Below are positions 17,072 through 26,420 of a stretch of DNA of 64,000 nt, one piece after another. Source of the DNA: Desertimonas sp963772825 (lineage in GTDB: Bacteria; Actinomycetota; Acidimicrobiia; Acidimicrobiales; Ilumatobacteraceae); contig CAVYYX010000017.1 of NCBI GenBank assembly GCA_963772825.1, positions 372,001 through 436,000 on the forward strand, given 5' to 3'. How positions within the stretch are numbered: position 1 is the first letter of the stretch; each line of letters begins with the position of its first letter. The translations under genes and the position numbers were made by a program. The notes below the pieces were generated by a model. It did not search any database, was not told where the DNA came from, and saw nothing but the letters and a program-made list of their open reading frames with translations.

Positions 17072-18463
17072 TTAGGTGTCGTTCGCCGATCGCTCGTCGG
17101 GCGACCGCCGCCGTTCACGGTGGTCGCGTGCCGCCCCTTCGATCGGCTCGACCTCCAGCGTGACACCGTCGATCGCGACGACGCGGATCGGATCGCCGGC
17201 TGCCACCGGGGTCGCCCGATTTGTTCGCGCCCGCCACGTGCCGTCGCCGACCTTGACGATGCCGTCGGGGTCGACGGCAACGACGACCTCGCCGAGCTCG
17301 CCGAGCATCCACTCCCTCCCGATCGTCGGCGTGGCGAACCGAGTGCGCACCATCGACGGCATCCCGACCACGAAGGCGAGCACCGTGCCACCGATGCCGG
17401 CGAGCAAGGTGATCCACGATGGGCGTAACGTGGCTCCGGGCAGCGGTTCGAACAGCCACACGCTGCCGATGACCGTCCCGACGATCCCGACGCCCGTCCA
17501 GAACCGTGGGATGCCCACTTGCACGTCGACGGCGAAGGCGAACATCGAGGCGATGATCAGGCCGACGGCCCAGCCGTTGACCGGGAGGGCGGCGAGTCCC
17601 GTGAACGCCAGCACGAGGGCGCCGGCACCGACCACGCCGGCGACGCCGACGCCGGCGGTGAAGAACTCGAAGACGATGAGGATCAGGCCGACGAGCAGCA
17701 ATAGGTAGGTGATCGCCGGGCTGGCGACGGTGTGGAACAAGCGGTCGACGAACGGCAGGCTCGACTGGCGGACCGGGGCGATCGTCGTGCGTCGCACGGT
17801 GCCATCGTCGAGCACCTCGTCTTCCGTGGTCCGCAGCGTCCGTCCGTCCTCGGTGTAGCCGTCGAGGGCGTTGACCATGTTGGACAACGTCGGGATGCCC
17901 TCATCGGGGACCCGCTGGCGCAGCACACCGAGATCGCGGGCGTCTGCGAGACCCACCGAGCCCGTCCGCAACAGCGTCTCGACATCGCCGAACTCGACAT
18001 CGACTCCCGGCGGCGTGAGCAGCTCGCCGGTGTGCCCGACGCGCGCGCCCGGCGCCATCCCCGTGACGTCGGCGACGGCGAGGAGCTGGGCGGGCGTACC
18101 GTACAACCGGGCACGCGACGGCCCGACCCAGATGGCGATCGGCACCGGAGAGGAGGCGACCGTGGCGAGCAGCTCCTCCATCCGTTCGTCCCCGACGACG
18201 GCTCCGCGAGTGTTCACCTGAATGATCAACGCCTGGGCGTCGGCCTCGGCGGCGTCCTCGATGGCGTCTTCGATGGCGTCGACGACGATGCGGTCGAACA
18301 GTCCGCTGACGAGGAGCACATCGACGCGGCCCAGTTCGGCGTCAGCAACGGCGTCAGCGCCGCCGTCACCGTCACCCTCGTCGCTCGTGCCCGCGCCGGC
18401 GGGCACCGCGAAGACACCGAGCGTCACCGCGGTGATCAGCAAGCCGATCGCTAGTCTGCGCAA
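17072..18463 (-). CDS. nfeD: NfeD-like membrane protein with ClpP-class protease domain
   Basis: 463 residues from an ATG at 18463. Signal sequence RRLAIGLLITAVTLGVFAVP, then an acidic linker, then a ClpP/crotonase-fold serine-protease-like domain with VDAIEDAIEDAAEADAQALI, VNTRGAVVG and IAIWVGPSRARLYG. Four or five membrane helices follow (about residues 245-360), and a C-terminal OB-fold NfeD domain holds GELGEVVVAVDPDGIVKVGD. The usual protease Ser region reads GARVGHTGEL, so proteolytic activity is doubtful. NfeD pairs with stomatin-like proteins in membrane quality control. It diverges from arsA. Confidence 0.85.
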   Translation of the reverse strand: MRRLAIGLLITAVTLGVFAVPAGAGTSDEGDGDGGADAVADAELGRVDVLLVSGLFDRIVVDAIEDAIEDAAEADAQALIIQVNTRGAVVGDERMEELLATVASSPVPIAIWVGPSRARLYGTPAQLLAVADVTGMAPGARVGHTGELLTPPGVDVEFGDVETLLRTGSVGLADARDLGVLRQRVPDEGIPTLSNMVNALDGYTEDGRTLRTTEDEVLDDGTVRRTTIAPVRQSSLPFVDRLFHTVASPAITYLLLLVGLILIVFEFFTAGVGVAGVVGAGALVLAFTGLAALPVNGWAVGLIIASMFAFAVDVQVGIPRFWTGVGIVGTVIGSVWLFEPLPGATLRPSWITLLAGIGGTVLAFVVGMPSMVRTRFATPTIGREWMLGELGEVVVAVDPDGIVKVGDGTWRARTNRATPVAAGDPIRVVAIDGVTLEVEPIEGAARDHRERRRSPDERSANDT

Positions 18464-18465
18464 AG

Positions 18466-19386
18466 ATGCCTCCGGAGCCCGTGGACGTCGTGCCGCTGCT
18501 CTCCGCGGCGAAGGTCACCGTCGTCGCCGGGAAGGGGGGAGTCGGCAAGACCACGGTAACGGCGCTTCTCGCCCGTGCGGCGGCCGACGCCGGGCGCCAG
18601 GTGATCGTGGTCGAGCTCGACGGCAAACCGACGCTCGCTGAGCTCGTCGGCGACGTGCCGCTGCTCGCCCTGTCGGCGCCAGCGGCACTCGAGGAATACC
18701 TGCGCGAGCATGGATTTGGTCGCGTCGCCAAGCGCCTCGCGGCGTCCGGGGTGATCGACGTGGTGTCGACCGCGGCCCCGGGGATCGACGATCTCGTCGT
18801 GCTCGGCAAGATCAAACAGCTCGAGCGCAGCGGCGACTGGGACACGATCCTCGTCGACGGCCCGGCCGCCGGCCACGCCGTGACGATGTTGACGTCGCCG
18901 GCAGGTCTCCGCGACGCGGTGCGCAGCGGACCCGTGAGGGCGCAGGCCGACGAGGTGTCGGCGATGCTCGGCGACTCCACCCGATGTCAGGTTGCCCTCG
19001 TCACGCTCCCCGAGACGACCCCCGTCAACGAGACGGTCGCCACGGCGTTCTCGATCGAGGACCGCGTCGGCGTCAAGCTGACGCCCCTGTTCGTCAACGC
19101 CGTCGATGTCGAAGGTGTCGACCGGTCCACCGCCCTGCCCACAACGCCCGGCAGCATCGACGAGGCCGTCGCTGCGATCGACGTCGACGCCGGCACGGCC
19201 GAGGCACTGGCCGCGGCGGCGCGCTTCCGCGCCGAGCGTCGACGGGTGCAGGCCGCTGCGATCGACGAACTGACCGACTCGCTGCCCCTCGACCAGCTCC
19301 ACGTTCCAGTGGTGACCGGTCGACTGGACGGCGCCGCACTGACACGGCTCGTCGGTGACGTGCGCCGCGGCGGGACGGCGCGATGA
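18466..19386 (+). CDS. ArsA-family ATPase, first of a pair
   Basis: 306 residues from an ATG at 18466, only 2 bp from the divergent nfeD start. P-loop VVAGKGGVGKTTVTALLAR is the deviant Walker A with the signature lysine. DTILVDGPAAGHAVTML supplies the Walker B/switch II Asp and a GHA segment. Paired ArsA-like ATPases next to WhiB are a known actinobacterial arrangement, unrelated to arsenite export as far as the genes show. It overlaps the second ATPase by ATGA, so the two probably act as a heterodimer. Confidence 0.85.
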   Translation: MPPEPVDVVPLLSAAKVTVVAGKGGVGKTTVTALLARAAADAGRQVIVVELDGKPTLAELVGDVPLLALSAPAALEEYLREHGFGRVAKRLAASGVIDVVSTAAPGIDDLVVLGKIKQLERSGDWDTILVDGPAAGHAVTMLTSPAGLRDAVRSGPVRAQADEVSAMLGDSTRCQVALVTLPETTPVNETVATAFSIEDRVGVKLTPLFVNAVDVEGVDRSTALPTTPGSIDEAVAAIDVDAGTAEALAAAARFRAERRRVQAAAIDELTDSLPLDQLHVPVVTGRLDGAALTRLVGDVRRGGTAR

Positions 19387-20495
19387 GCACTTCGCGTCCA
19401 GCGAGGATGCAAGAGGTGCTCGACACCGCCGCGGTCGTCGTGTGCTGCGGTTCCGGGGGCGTCGGCAAGACAACGGTGGCCGCCGCCGCCGGGGTCGAAG
19501 CGGCGCGCCGCGGCCGGCGGGTCGTCGTCCTGACGATCGACCCGGCCAAGCGACTCGCCGACGCCCTCGGGGTCGACGACCTGGGCTCGGAACCCGAACG
19601 CATCGAGCCCGACCGCCTCGGTGACGGCACCGGCGGCGAGCTGTGGGCGATGATGCTCGACACGCCTGCGGCGTTCACAGCGGTCGTGCGCCGTCACGCC
19701 GCCGACGCCGAGCAAGCCGAGCGCATCGTCGCCAACTCGTTCTTCCGCAACATGGCCGGATCGCTCAGTGGCACCCAGGAGTACATGGCGGCGGAGACGC
19801 TGCACGTGCTGGCCGCCGATGAGCGATTCGACCTCGTCGTCGTCGACACACCCCCGACGCGCAGCGCCCTCGACTTCCTCGCGGCACCAGGGGTTCTCGC
19901 CCGCTTCCTCGACCACCGCCTGTTCAAGTTGTTGATGCTGCCGGCGCGGCCCGGCATGCGCGTGTTCAACGTGGCGACGCAGCCAGTGCTGCGCACGATC
20001 GGCAAGGTCGTCGGCTCCGACGTGTTGGCGGATGCCGTGGCGTTCTTCCAGGCGTTCGCCGGGATGGAAGCCGGATTCCGCCAACGCGCCGACGACGTCG
20101 TCACGTTGCTACGCCTGCCCACCACGGTCTTCTTGCTGGTCGCCGCTCCACGCCGCGAAGCCGTCGCCGAGGCCGTCTGGTTCGCCGGGCAACTCGCCGA
20201 GCAGGGGATCGACAACATCGCCGGCGTCGCCAACCGTGTCTACCCGCCGTTCGGCGCGGGGACCGCCGCCGACGCAGAGCAGGCCGCAGCCCAGTCCGCG
20301 GACGAGCAGCGGCCGTTGTGGGACAACCTCGCCGAGCTGCGGCGCCGGCGAGAGTCCGAAGTTCGGACGCTCGACGACTTCGTGTCCTTGTTCAGCGGCG
20401 CGGCGTGCGCCGAGGTGCCGCAGCTGGCGTCCGATGTTCACGACACCGACGGCCTCTCCCACGTCGGCCGTCACCTCATCAGCGACGCCGGGTAG
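19383..20495 (+). CDS. ArsA-family ATPase, second of a pair
   Basis: 370 residues, starting inside the stop of the first ATPase (ATGA overlap). P-loop CCGSGGVGKTTVAAAAGVEA, switch region TIDPAKRLADALG (the ArsA DPA motif) and VVVDTPPTRSALDFLAAPGV. Later helices AVAEAVWFAGQLAEQGIDNI, AGVANRVYPP match the GET3/ArsA fold. No arsB, arsR or metal-binding Cys triad is present, so a role in membrane-protein targeting or envelope physiology is more likely than arsenic resistance. Confidence 0.85.
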   Translation: MSTSRPARMQEVLDTAAVVVCCGSGGVGKTTVAAAAGVEAARRGRRVVVLTIDPAKRLADALGVDDLGSEPERIEPDRLGDGTGGELWAMMLDTPAAFTAVVRRHAADAEQAERIVANSFFRNMAGSLSGTQEYMAAETLHVLAADERFDLVVVDTPPTRSALDFLAAPGVLARFLDHRLFKLLMLPARPGMRVFNVATQPVLRTIGKVVGSDVLADAVAFFQAFAGMEAGFRQRADDVVTLLRLPTTVFLLVAAPRREAVAEAVWFAGQLAEQGIDNIAGVANRVYPPFGAGTAADAEQAAAQSADEQRPLWDNLAELRRRRESEVRTLDDFVSLFSGAACAEVPQLASDVHDTDGLSHVGRHLISDAG

Positions 20496-20522
20496 CGCAG
20501 CTCACTCCAGTACATTGCGGTC

Positions 20523-20954
20523 GTGCGCGTGCTGCTGGCGATGGATGCCGACTGGCTGGTCGACGACATCGTCGCCGCCCTCGGGGGTGTCGACACTTCG
20601 TTCACGGTGTGCAGCGATGGCCGGCGGGTCAGCGAGCAGGTCGCTGCGGTGTCTGCTGAGGGCGGCGTCTACGATCTCGCCGTCGTCGACCTGCAGATCG
20701 GATCGATGGGCGGCATGGCCGTCACGATGGCCCTTCGTCTCGACGCTTCGGTCGGCCGGCTGCCGGCCGTGCCGGTGCTGCTGCTCCTCGATCGGGTCGC
20801 CGACGTGCATCTCGCCAAGCGGTGCGGCGCCGATGGCTGGCTGATCAAGCCGCTCGACCCGCTACGCCTGCGCCGGGCTGCTCGCGCCATCGCCGCCGGA
20901 AGCACCTACACGGAGGGCCTCGACGCCCGCTCGGAACCGGCTCCCGCCGGATAG
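20523..20954 (+). CDS. Response-regulator receiver domain protein
   Basis: GTG start at 20523; 143 residues. A lone receiver domain: acidic pocket near residues 8-10, phospho-acceptor Asp in LAVVDLQIGSMGG, conserved Thr/Ser position in VPVLLLLD and Lys in GWLIKPLDPLRLRRA. There is no output domain. The acidic pair reads DAD rather than DD, so phosphorylation is possible but not certain. It follows the arsA pair by 27 bp and sits just before tRNA-Pro. Confidence 0.75.
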   Translation: MRVLLAMDADWLVDDIVAALGGVDTSFTVCSDGRRVSEQVAAVSAEGGVYDLAVVDLQIGSMGGMAVTMALRLDASVGRLPAVPVLLLLDRVADVHLAKRCGADGWLIKPLDPLRLRRAARAIAAGSTYTEGLDARSEPAPAG

Positions 20955-20969
20955 CGTGGCAACCCGCTA

Positions 20970-21044
20970 CGGGGTGTAGCGCAGCTTGGTTAGCGCGCCA
21001 CGTTCGGGACGTGGAGGCCGGAGGTTCAAATCCTCTCACCCCGA
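20970..21044 (+). tRNA. tRNA-Pro (CGG)
   Basis: 75 nt. Acceptor stem CGGGGTG/CACCCCG with discriminator A, D arm around GCGCAGCTTGGTTAGCGC, anticodon stem CCACG/CGTGG with loop TTCGGGA giving anticodon CGG, and T arm GGAGG-TTCAAAT-CCTCT. CCA is not encoded. Confidence 0.92.
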
Positions 21045-21088
21045 CTCTCGCTCGCTGACGCTCGCTCCTCAGTCGGCTGGCGTCGATG

Positions 21089-22090
21089 TCACGAGGTCGT
21101 GCCTGGTCCGCCATCGGGAGGCGCACTGCCACCGGGAGGCGGTCCGCCGGGACCACTGCCAGGCGTCCCACCGACGGGACCGCCACCCATCACGGCGCCG
21201 CCGCCGGCCTCGGTGGTCGTGTCGACGCCGACCGACATCGTGACGGTGTAGCCGCCGGCCACATCGCCGGTGACGGTCGCAAGCTGCGTCGCCGCGCCGT
21301 CGTCGCCGAAGACGCCGTCGGTGGCGAGGGTGAGCTGGGAGAGGTTGGACACCGACTGCTCGTAGCCCTCTTCCTCGAACACGACGTTGCAGACATCCTC
21401 GGGCAGCGCCAGCTGGGAGGTCGCGATGGCGGTGGTCGAGTCGCTGATGCTCGCTTCTTCCGGGTACACCTCGAAGTGCATGTGCGGCCAGCGGCCGGCA
21501 TAGCAGGCCGGGAAGATCGTGGTGAAGGTGACCTTTCCGTCGGCGTCGGCGATCTGCACGCCGCGGAGGAAGTTCTCGTCCTCGACGCCCTCGGAGTACA
21601 TCGAGTAGCCACCCTCGCGAGTGCAGTGCCACAGGTACAGCGCCGCTCCCTCGAACGGCACCCCGCCGTTGGCGAGGTCGGAGATCGACAGTTCGACCGT
21701 GGTCGGGACCCCTTGGGCCACGCCACTCGCGTCGCCGAAGCTCGTCGTGATGTCGCTGCGCACGATGCCGCTCTGCTCGAGGACGTCGGGACCGTTGGAG
21801 CCGTCGCCGGGGTAGGGGCCCGCCGTTTCCTCGGGGATCTCGGTGAGATCCGACCCAGCGACCGTCGACTCCGATGATCCCGGCGTCGTCGTAGCGAGGG
21901 CGCCTGCCCCGCGGGCGAGCAGCCCTGCCGTCGCCGCGCCCGCACCGGCCCCCAAGATCGCCAGGACCCTGCGACGCGACAGGGCGGTCCCGAGATCGAA
22001 TCCGAGGCCCTGGTCGTAGACGTCCTCACCTGGCCGGGCGAGCGGCCGTCCTTCGAACTCAGCGGGGCGCTGGTGGCGTGACTTCCTCAT
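21089..22090 (-). CDS. Tat-exported intradiol ring-cleavage dioxygenase
   Basis: 333 residues from the ATG at 22090, which has GGAGG eight bases upstream. A twin-arginine signal (SRRRVLAILGAGAGAATAGL) follows a 40-residue leader. The dioxygenase core shows ETAGPYPGD, YLWHCTREGGYSMYS and FPACYAGRWPHMHFEVY, which supply the two Tyr and two His ligands of the non-haem Fe(III) site. It is fold-related to catechol and protocatechuate dioxygenases, but the exported location and Gly/Pro-rich tail suggest an envelope or extracellular phenol substrate. No ring-cleavage pathway genes are adjacent. Confidence 0.88.
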   Translation of the reverse strand: MRKSRHQRPAEFEGRPLARPGEDVYDQGLGFDLGTALSRRRVLAILGAGAGAATAGLLARGAGALATTTPGSSESTVAGSDLTEIPEETAGPYPGDGSNGPDVLEQSGIVRSDITTSFGDASGVAQGVPTTVELSISDLANGGVPFEGAALYLWHCTREGGYSMYSEGVEDENFLRGVQIADADGKVTFTTIFPACYAGRWPHMHFEVYPEEASISDSTTAIATSQLALPEDVCNVVFEEEGYEQSVSNLSQLTLATDGVFGDDGAATQLATVTGDVAGGYTVTMSVGVDTTTEAGGGAVMGGGPVGGTPGSGPGGPPPGGSAPPDGGPGTTS

Positions 22091-22274
22091 CGTGACCTCC
22101 GTGGTGACGAACTGTTGCTGGCAACGTATGACCCGTACCCCGAGGGCCAGCCAGGAATCGGCTGGGAACTTGCCGAGAACGGACGTCGCGTCGTCGGCGT
22201 CTGTCGCTAGCGTCACGCAGTCGGATCGGCGGGCGTCTGCCAGCTCGACCGGTTGATCTCTTGGAGAGGACAAG

Positions 22275-23125
22275 GTGTCGGTTACTCAGTTGTCGTCCGT
22301 GAGACGCGGTCGTGTGGCGTTCGTCGCCGTTGCCGTTTCCGCTGGGCTCGCCTTGACGGGGTGCGATTCAGGTCGCGACGGCGACAGCGCCGATGCCGCC
22401 TCGACGGAGCCGCGGAGCTCGTTGGCGCCGACGAACACCTACGTGGTGGTCGCCGGCGACACGTCAACGGCATTGCGGCCAGCCACGGGCTGTCGCTGAG
22501 CGAACTTGTCGAGGTCAACGGTGGAGCGATGGATCGAGCACGCCATCTTCCCGGCGACGTAATCGCCCTGCCGGAAGGTGCTGTCGCCGTGTCGACGACC
22601 AGGCCGGCGGACAACGGCGGCGATGATGACGACGACACGACCACGATGACGGCCGGCTCGAGTGCGACGGCGACAGCGCCGGCGACGGGCGGCGGCTACG
22701 CGGCGACGAGCGGGCCGTCGCTCGACGGCTTGATCTTGGCGATCACCGAGCCGTTGGTCGACGGGACGTACTTGTCCAACGTGCCGAGCGTGAGTGGCGA
22801 CGGCTCGACCATCACGTTCGAACTGCTGCAGTGCCCAGAGCCCTACGGAACCGCACCCGGGAGCTGCCTCGACCTTCTCGACTTTGAGGTCGCGACGACA
22901 GCCTCGATGCGTGTCGACGCCGGAACGGCGAGCGTGCTGTTGGTCGACGGCAGTTCCGAACCGAAGCCGTACCGAATCACCGCCGAGGAACTGGCTCGAC
23001 TGCTGGCAGGGGAGCCGCCCGCCGACGATGCGCCAGACGGATTCGAATTCGACCCGGTCGACGGGTACGTCGTGATCGTGCAGGACGGGGCGGTGACGTC
23101 CGCCGAACAGGTCTGGCTCTCCTGA
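22275..23125 (+). CDS. LysM-domain lipoprotein, with clustered frameshifts
   Basis: GTG start at 22275 behind GGAGAGGA. Signal peptide ends in a lipobox, LALTGC, then a linker leads to YVVVAGDT, the opening of a LysM domain. Within about 90 bp (22470-22555) four single-base deletions must be undone to read NGIAASHGLSLSELVEVNG, WSDGSS, HAIFPGDVIALPEG. After that the frame is stable through an acidic Thr-rich linker and a C-terminal domain with GSCLDLLDFEVATTASMRVD. LysM binds peptidoglycan or glycans, so it is probably a cell-wall lipoprotein. The errors look technical. Confidence 0.7.
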
Positions 23126-23179
23126 CGTCGACCTCCAGACGCAACCGTCGGTAACCTCGGGCGCCTGGACACCGATCAA

Positions 23180-25042
23180 TTGCCGCCGCCACCGACGTCG
23201 ACTCCCCGCGAGTGGACGTTGTCCGTCGCGATCGGCGTCATGCAACTCGCCGGTCTCGCGTCGATCGGCGCCGGGGCGATCCACGCCGGAGTCGCCGGCC
23301 TGCACGCCACCGACGTCACCCTCGCCAGGTTGTTCGTCGCCGTCGCGATCGCCCAGCTCGGTGTCGGGCTGCTCGCCCTCGTGAAGGGTGGCCGGCTCGC
23401 TGCTGTCCTGACCGTCCTCGTCAACCTCGGTGCCGTTGCGGCGTGGGGTGCGACTCGGCTATGGGGCATCACCTGGATCGACGGGCTGGAGGTCGCCGAG
23501 GACCCGCGGTTCCCCGACACCGCCTGCGCCACGCTCGGGGCCATCGCCGCCATCGCCGCCTTGGTCGCCCTCGTCCGTGGGCGCACGACGGTGTCGACGG
23601 TGCGCCTCGGGCTCCCGGCGTTCGCCGTCGGGGTGGTCACGCTGGCCGCGATGCTCGTCGGTGCCGACCACTCGCACAGCGCTGGCGAGGCTCATACCCA
23701 CGACGAGGCGGCTGCGGCGCCGGTTGCCGAAGCCGCAGCCGTGGACTGGCCGCGCCCGTACGACCCCGCCGAACCTGTTGATTTCAGCGACGTAGATGGC
23801 GTCACTCCCGAACAGCGGTTGCGGGCGACCGCCCTCGTCCGCACGACGCAGGAGGAGCTTCCGGCGTTCGCCGACGTCGACTCGCTCGACGAGCTCGGCT
23901 ACCGGTCGATCGGTGACGCCCGCACGGGCTATGAGCACTACATCAACTACTCGCTGATCAACGACGACGTGTGGCTCGACCCCACCCAGCCCGAATCGCT
24001 GGTGTTCCTGGTCGACGGCGACGAGCGCACGCTGGTGTCGGCGATGTTCATCGTCGGGCAACGTCCGATCGACGATCCCGAACTCGTCGACTTTGGCGGC
24101 CGGCTGATGCAGTGGCACGTCCACGAGAACCTCTGCTGGCGGGGAGGGGACGACGGCCCGCAGGTCGCCGGGGTCACCGACGACGACGGCAACTGCCCGG
24201 CCGGCACGGTGCTCGCCGGTGGCGACAACCCGATGGTCCACGTGTGGATCGCCGCCCATGAGTGCGGCCCGTTCGCCGCCCTCGAGGGTCACGGCGCCGG
24301 GCAGGCGGCAGCGGCGGACGGCTCGCGCACCGATCAGTGCGCCCACGACGACGGCCACAGCCACGACGGTGGGACCGTGTCGGCCCTCGGCGACGTGGCG
24401 AGCGCCGGCGCAGCCGCTGCGCCCCCGGCACCGGTGCCGTTCGATCCCGACCTCCCGATCGACCTGTCCGGAACGCCCGGCGTCACCGGCGAGCAGCAGG
24501 CCTTCGCCGAGAACCTGGTGTCCGCCACGCTCCGCGACCTGCCGCAGTGGGCCGATACCTCCGCCGCCGAGGCAGCTGGGTTCCACTCGATCGGGGATCA
24601 GGCGACGGGTTACGAGCACTACATCCAGTGGGATTGGATCGACGACGACGTCGTGCTCGACCCTGACCACCCGGAGAGCCTCGTCTACCGAGTCGAGCCA
24701 GACGGATCACGGACGCTGGCGTCGGCGATGTACATGCTGCCCAACTCGACGACCCTCGACGAGGTGCCCGACGACGGCGGGGCACTGATGCAATGGCATG
24801 TCCACGGCGACCTGTGCTTCGACGCCAGCGATCCCGAATCGCCACGGGTCGCCGGGCTCACCGACTCGGCGGGCGAGTGCTCCACACCGCTCGTGCGCCT
24901 CGCCCAGTCACCGATGATCCACGTGTGGATCGTCCCCCACGAGTGCGGTCCGTTCGCCGCCCTCGAAGGCGTTGGTGCCGGACAGGTCGCCGCCGGCGAA
25001 ACGCACCGATGCGATCACGCCCACGGCAGCACGACCGACTGA
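23180..25042 (+). CDS. Membrane protein with two tandem His/Cys-rich domains, unknown function
   Basis: 620 residues from a TTG at 23180 (start uncertain). Five membrane segments lie near residues 14-37, 48-69, 72-95, 115-134 and 145-162, then a His-rich stretch DHSHSAGEAHTHDE. Two homologous outward-facing domains follow, about 199-375 and 423-602. Both keep GYEHYI (H253/H480), MQWHVH with a nearby Cys (H313, H315, C319; H540, H542, C546), one isolated Cys (C339/C567) and HVWI..HECGPFAALEG (H354, H360, C362; H581, H587, C589). A His-rich patch also joins the domains. Binding of a transition metal is an inference. I do not recognise the family. Confidence 0.75.
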   Translation: MPPPPTSTPREWTLSVAIGVMQLAGLASIGAGAIHAGVAGLHATDVTLARLFVAVAIAQLGVGLLALVKGGRLAAVLTVLVNLGAVAAWGATRLWGITWIDGLEVAEDPRFPDTACATLGAIAAIAALVALVRGRTTVSTVRLGLPAFAVGVVTLAAMLVGADHSHSAGEAHTHDEAAAAPVAEAAAVDWPRPYDPAEPVDFSDVDGVTPEQRLRATALVRTTQEELPAFADVDSLDELGYRSIGDARTGYEHYINYSLINDDVWLDPTQPESLVFLVDGDERTLVSAMFIVGQRPIDDPELVDFGGRLMQWHVHENLCWRGGDDGPQVAGVTDDDGNCPAGTVLAGGDNPMVHVWIAAHECGPFAALEGHGAGQAAAADGSRTDQCAHDDGHSHDGGTVSALGDVASAGAAAAPPAPVPFDPDLPIDLSGTPGVTGEQQAFAENLVSATLRDLPQWADTSAAEAAGFHSIGDQATGYEHYIQWDWIDDDVVLDPDHPESLVYRVEPDGSRTLASAMYMLPNSTTLDEVPDDGGALMQWHVHGDLCFDASDPESPRVAGLTDSAGECSTPLVRLAQSPMIHVWIVPHECGPFAALEGVGAGQVAAGETHRCDHAHGSTTD

Positions 25043-25044
25043 CT

Positions 25045-25329
25045 TCATTCGAGCCAGGTGCGCTCGGCGCTGAGCACCTCGACCTCGTTGCGCGACCAGA
25101 CAAAGCGGTCGACGTCGTCGAGCACCGCCTCGGCCTGGCTGGCATTCGACGCCACCACGGCGAAGCCGAGGCAGGCGCGCTGCCAGGATTCCTGGCGAGC
25201 GACCTCGGCGGCGGAGATCCCGAACCGGCGACGGGCGCCTTCGATGATCGACTTGACAACCTGTCGCTTGTCCTTCAGCGAATGGGCATGCGGCAGGCGC
25301 AGTTCGACCTCCTCGGCGAGGACGTACAT
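25045..25329 (-). CDS. DUF503 (YlxP-like) protein
   Basis: 94 residues; ends 2 bp from the convergent membrane-protein gene. MYVLAEEVELRLPHAHSLKD then KRQVVKSIIEGARRRFGISAAEV is the DUF503 signature, a small ferredoxin-like fold. In many bacteria it lies in the nusA-infB-rbfA operon; here it follows asd by 9 bp on the same strand. Its role is not known. Confidence 0.88.
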   Translation of the reverse strand: MYVLAEEVELRLPHAHSLKDKRQVVKSIIEGARRRFGISAAEVARQESWQRACLGFAVVASNASQAEAVLDDVDRFVWSRNEVEVLSAERTWLE

Positions 25330-25338
25330 CGTGAGGCG

Positions 25339-26361
25339 TCAGCGGAGCAGCAGCTCGGCGATCTGCACGGCGTTGAGCGCGGCGCCCTTGCGGAGGTTGT
25401 CGTTGCTCACGAACAGGGCGAGGCCGCACCCGCCTTCGACCGTCGGGTCGACGCGGATCCGTCCCACGTAGCTGGCGTCGCGGCCCGCTGCCTCGAGCGG
25501 CGTGGGCACGTCGCTGAGGGCCACGCCCGGTGCGCCGCTGAGCACCGCGATCGCCTCGTCGACGGAGATGGGTCGGGCGAAAGCTGCGTTGATCGACAGC
25601 GAGTGTCCCGTGAACACCGGCACCCGCACACACGTGCCGGACACGGCGAGGTCGGGGATGTCGAGGATCTTGCGACTCTCGTTGCGCAGCTTGTGCTCCT
25701 CGTCGGTCTCCAACGATCCGTCGTCGACGACCTTGCCGCACAACGGCAGGACGTTGAAGGCGATCGGCTTGGCGAACTTCTCCGGCACGGGGAACTCGAC
25801 GGCGGCGCCGTCGTGGGTGAGCGCCCTGGCGTTGTCGACGACCTGGCGGACCTGTTTGTCGAGCTCGTCGACGCCCACCAGCCCGGACCCCGACACCGCC
25901 TGATAGCTGCTGACGATGAGGCGGCGCAGCCCGGCGGCGTCGTGCAGTGGCTTGAGCACGGGCATCGCCGCCATCGTCGTGCAGTTGGGGTTGGCGATGA
26001 TCCCCTTGCGGGCGTCGTGGATCGCCTGCGGGTTGACCTCCGACACGATCAGGGGGACGTCCGGGTCCATGCGGAACGCCGAGGAGTTGTCGATGACCGT
26101 TGCGCCCGCAGCGGCGAATCGCGGGGCGAGCTCGCGCGACGAGGTGGCGCCCGCCGAGAACAAGGCGACGTCGAGGCCTGACGGATCGGCGAGCGCGGCA
26201 TCCTCGACGGTGATCTCGCCGTCGGCCCAGGGCAGCGTGGTGCCGGCGGACCGGGCGGAGGCGAAGTAGCGCAGCTCGTCGACCGGGAAGGCCCGCTCGA
26301 CGAGCATCCGCCGCATGACCGTGCCGACCTGACCCGTTGCTCCGACGACTCCGACGCGCAT
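25339..26361 (-). CDS. asd: Aspartate-semialdehyde dehydrogenase
   Basis: 340 residues from the ATG at 26361. NADP-binding VGVVGATGQVGTVMRRML at the start; catalytic Cys in IIANPNCTTMAAMPVLKPLH; substrate-binding segment around RLIVSSYQAVSGSGLVGVDE; catalytic His region VPVFTGHSLSI. It reduces aspartyl phosphate to aspartate semialdehyde for lysine, threonine and methionine. It is on the same strand as lysC, separated by one methyltransferase gene, so the aspartate-pathway pair is nearly but not directly linked. Confidence 0.93.
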   Translation of the reverse strand: MRVGVVGATGQVGTVMRRMLVERAFPVDELRYFASARSAGTTLPWADGEITVEDAALADPSGLDVALFSAGATSSRELAPRFAAAGATVIDNSSAFRMDPDVPLIVSEVNPQAIHDARKGIIANPNCTTMAAMPVLKPLHDAAGLRRLIVSSYQAVSGSGLVGVDELDKQVRQVVDNARALTHDGAAVEFPVPEKFAKPIAFNVLPLCGKVVDDGSLETDEEHKLRNESRKILDIPDLAVSGTCVRVPVFTGHSLSINAAFARPISVDEAIAVLSGAPGVALSDVPTPLEAAGRDASYVGRIRVDPTVEGGCGLALFVSNDNLRKGAALNAVQIAELLLR

Positions 26362-26420
26362 GTCGCAAGGTTATTGCTGACAGTGGTGAGCTGGGCGTAC
26401 AGGATTCCGCCGGAGGGCGA

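Noticed and set aside
18466..20495. Arsenic resistance operon
   Set aside because: The ArsA-like pair has no arsB, arsR or arsD and lies with whiB and nfeD; this is the usual actinobacterial paired-ATPase locus.
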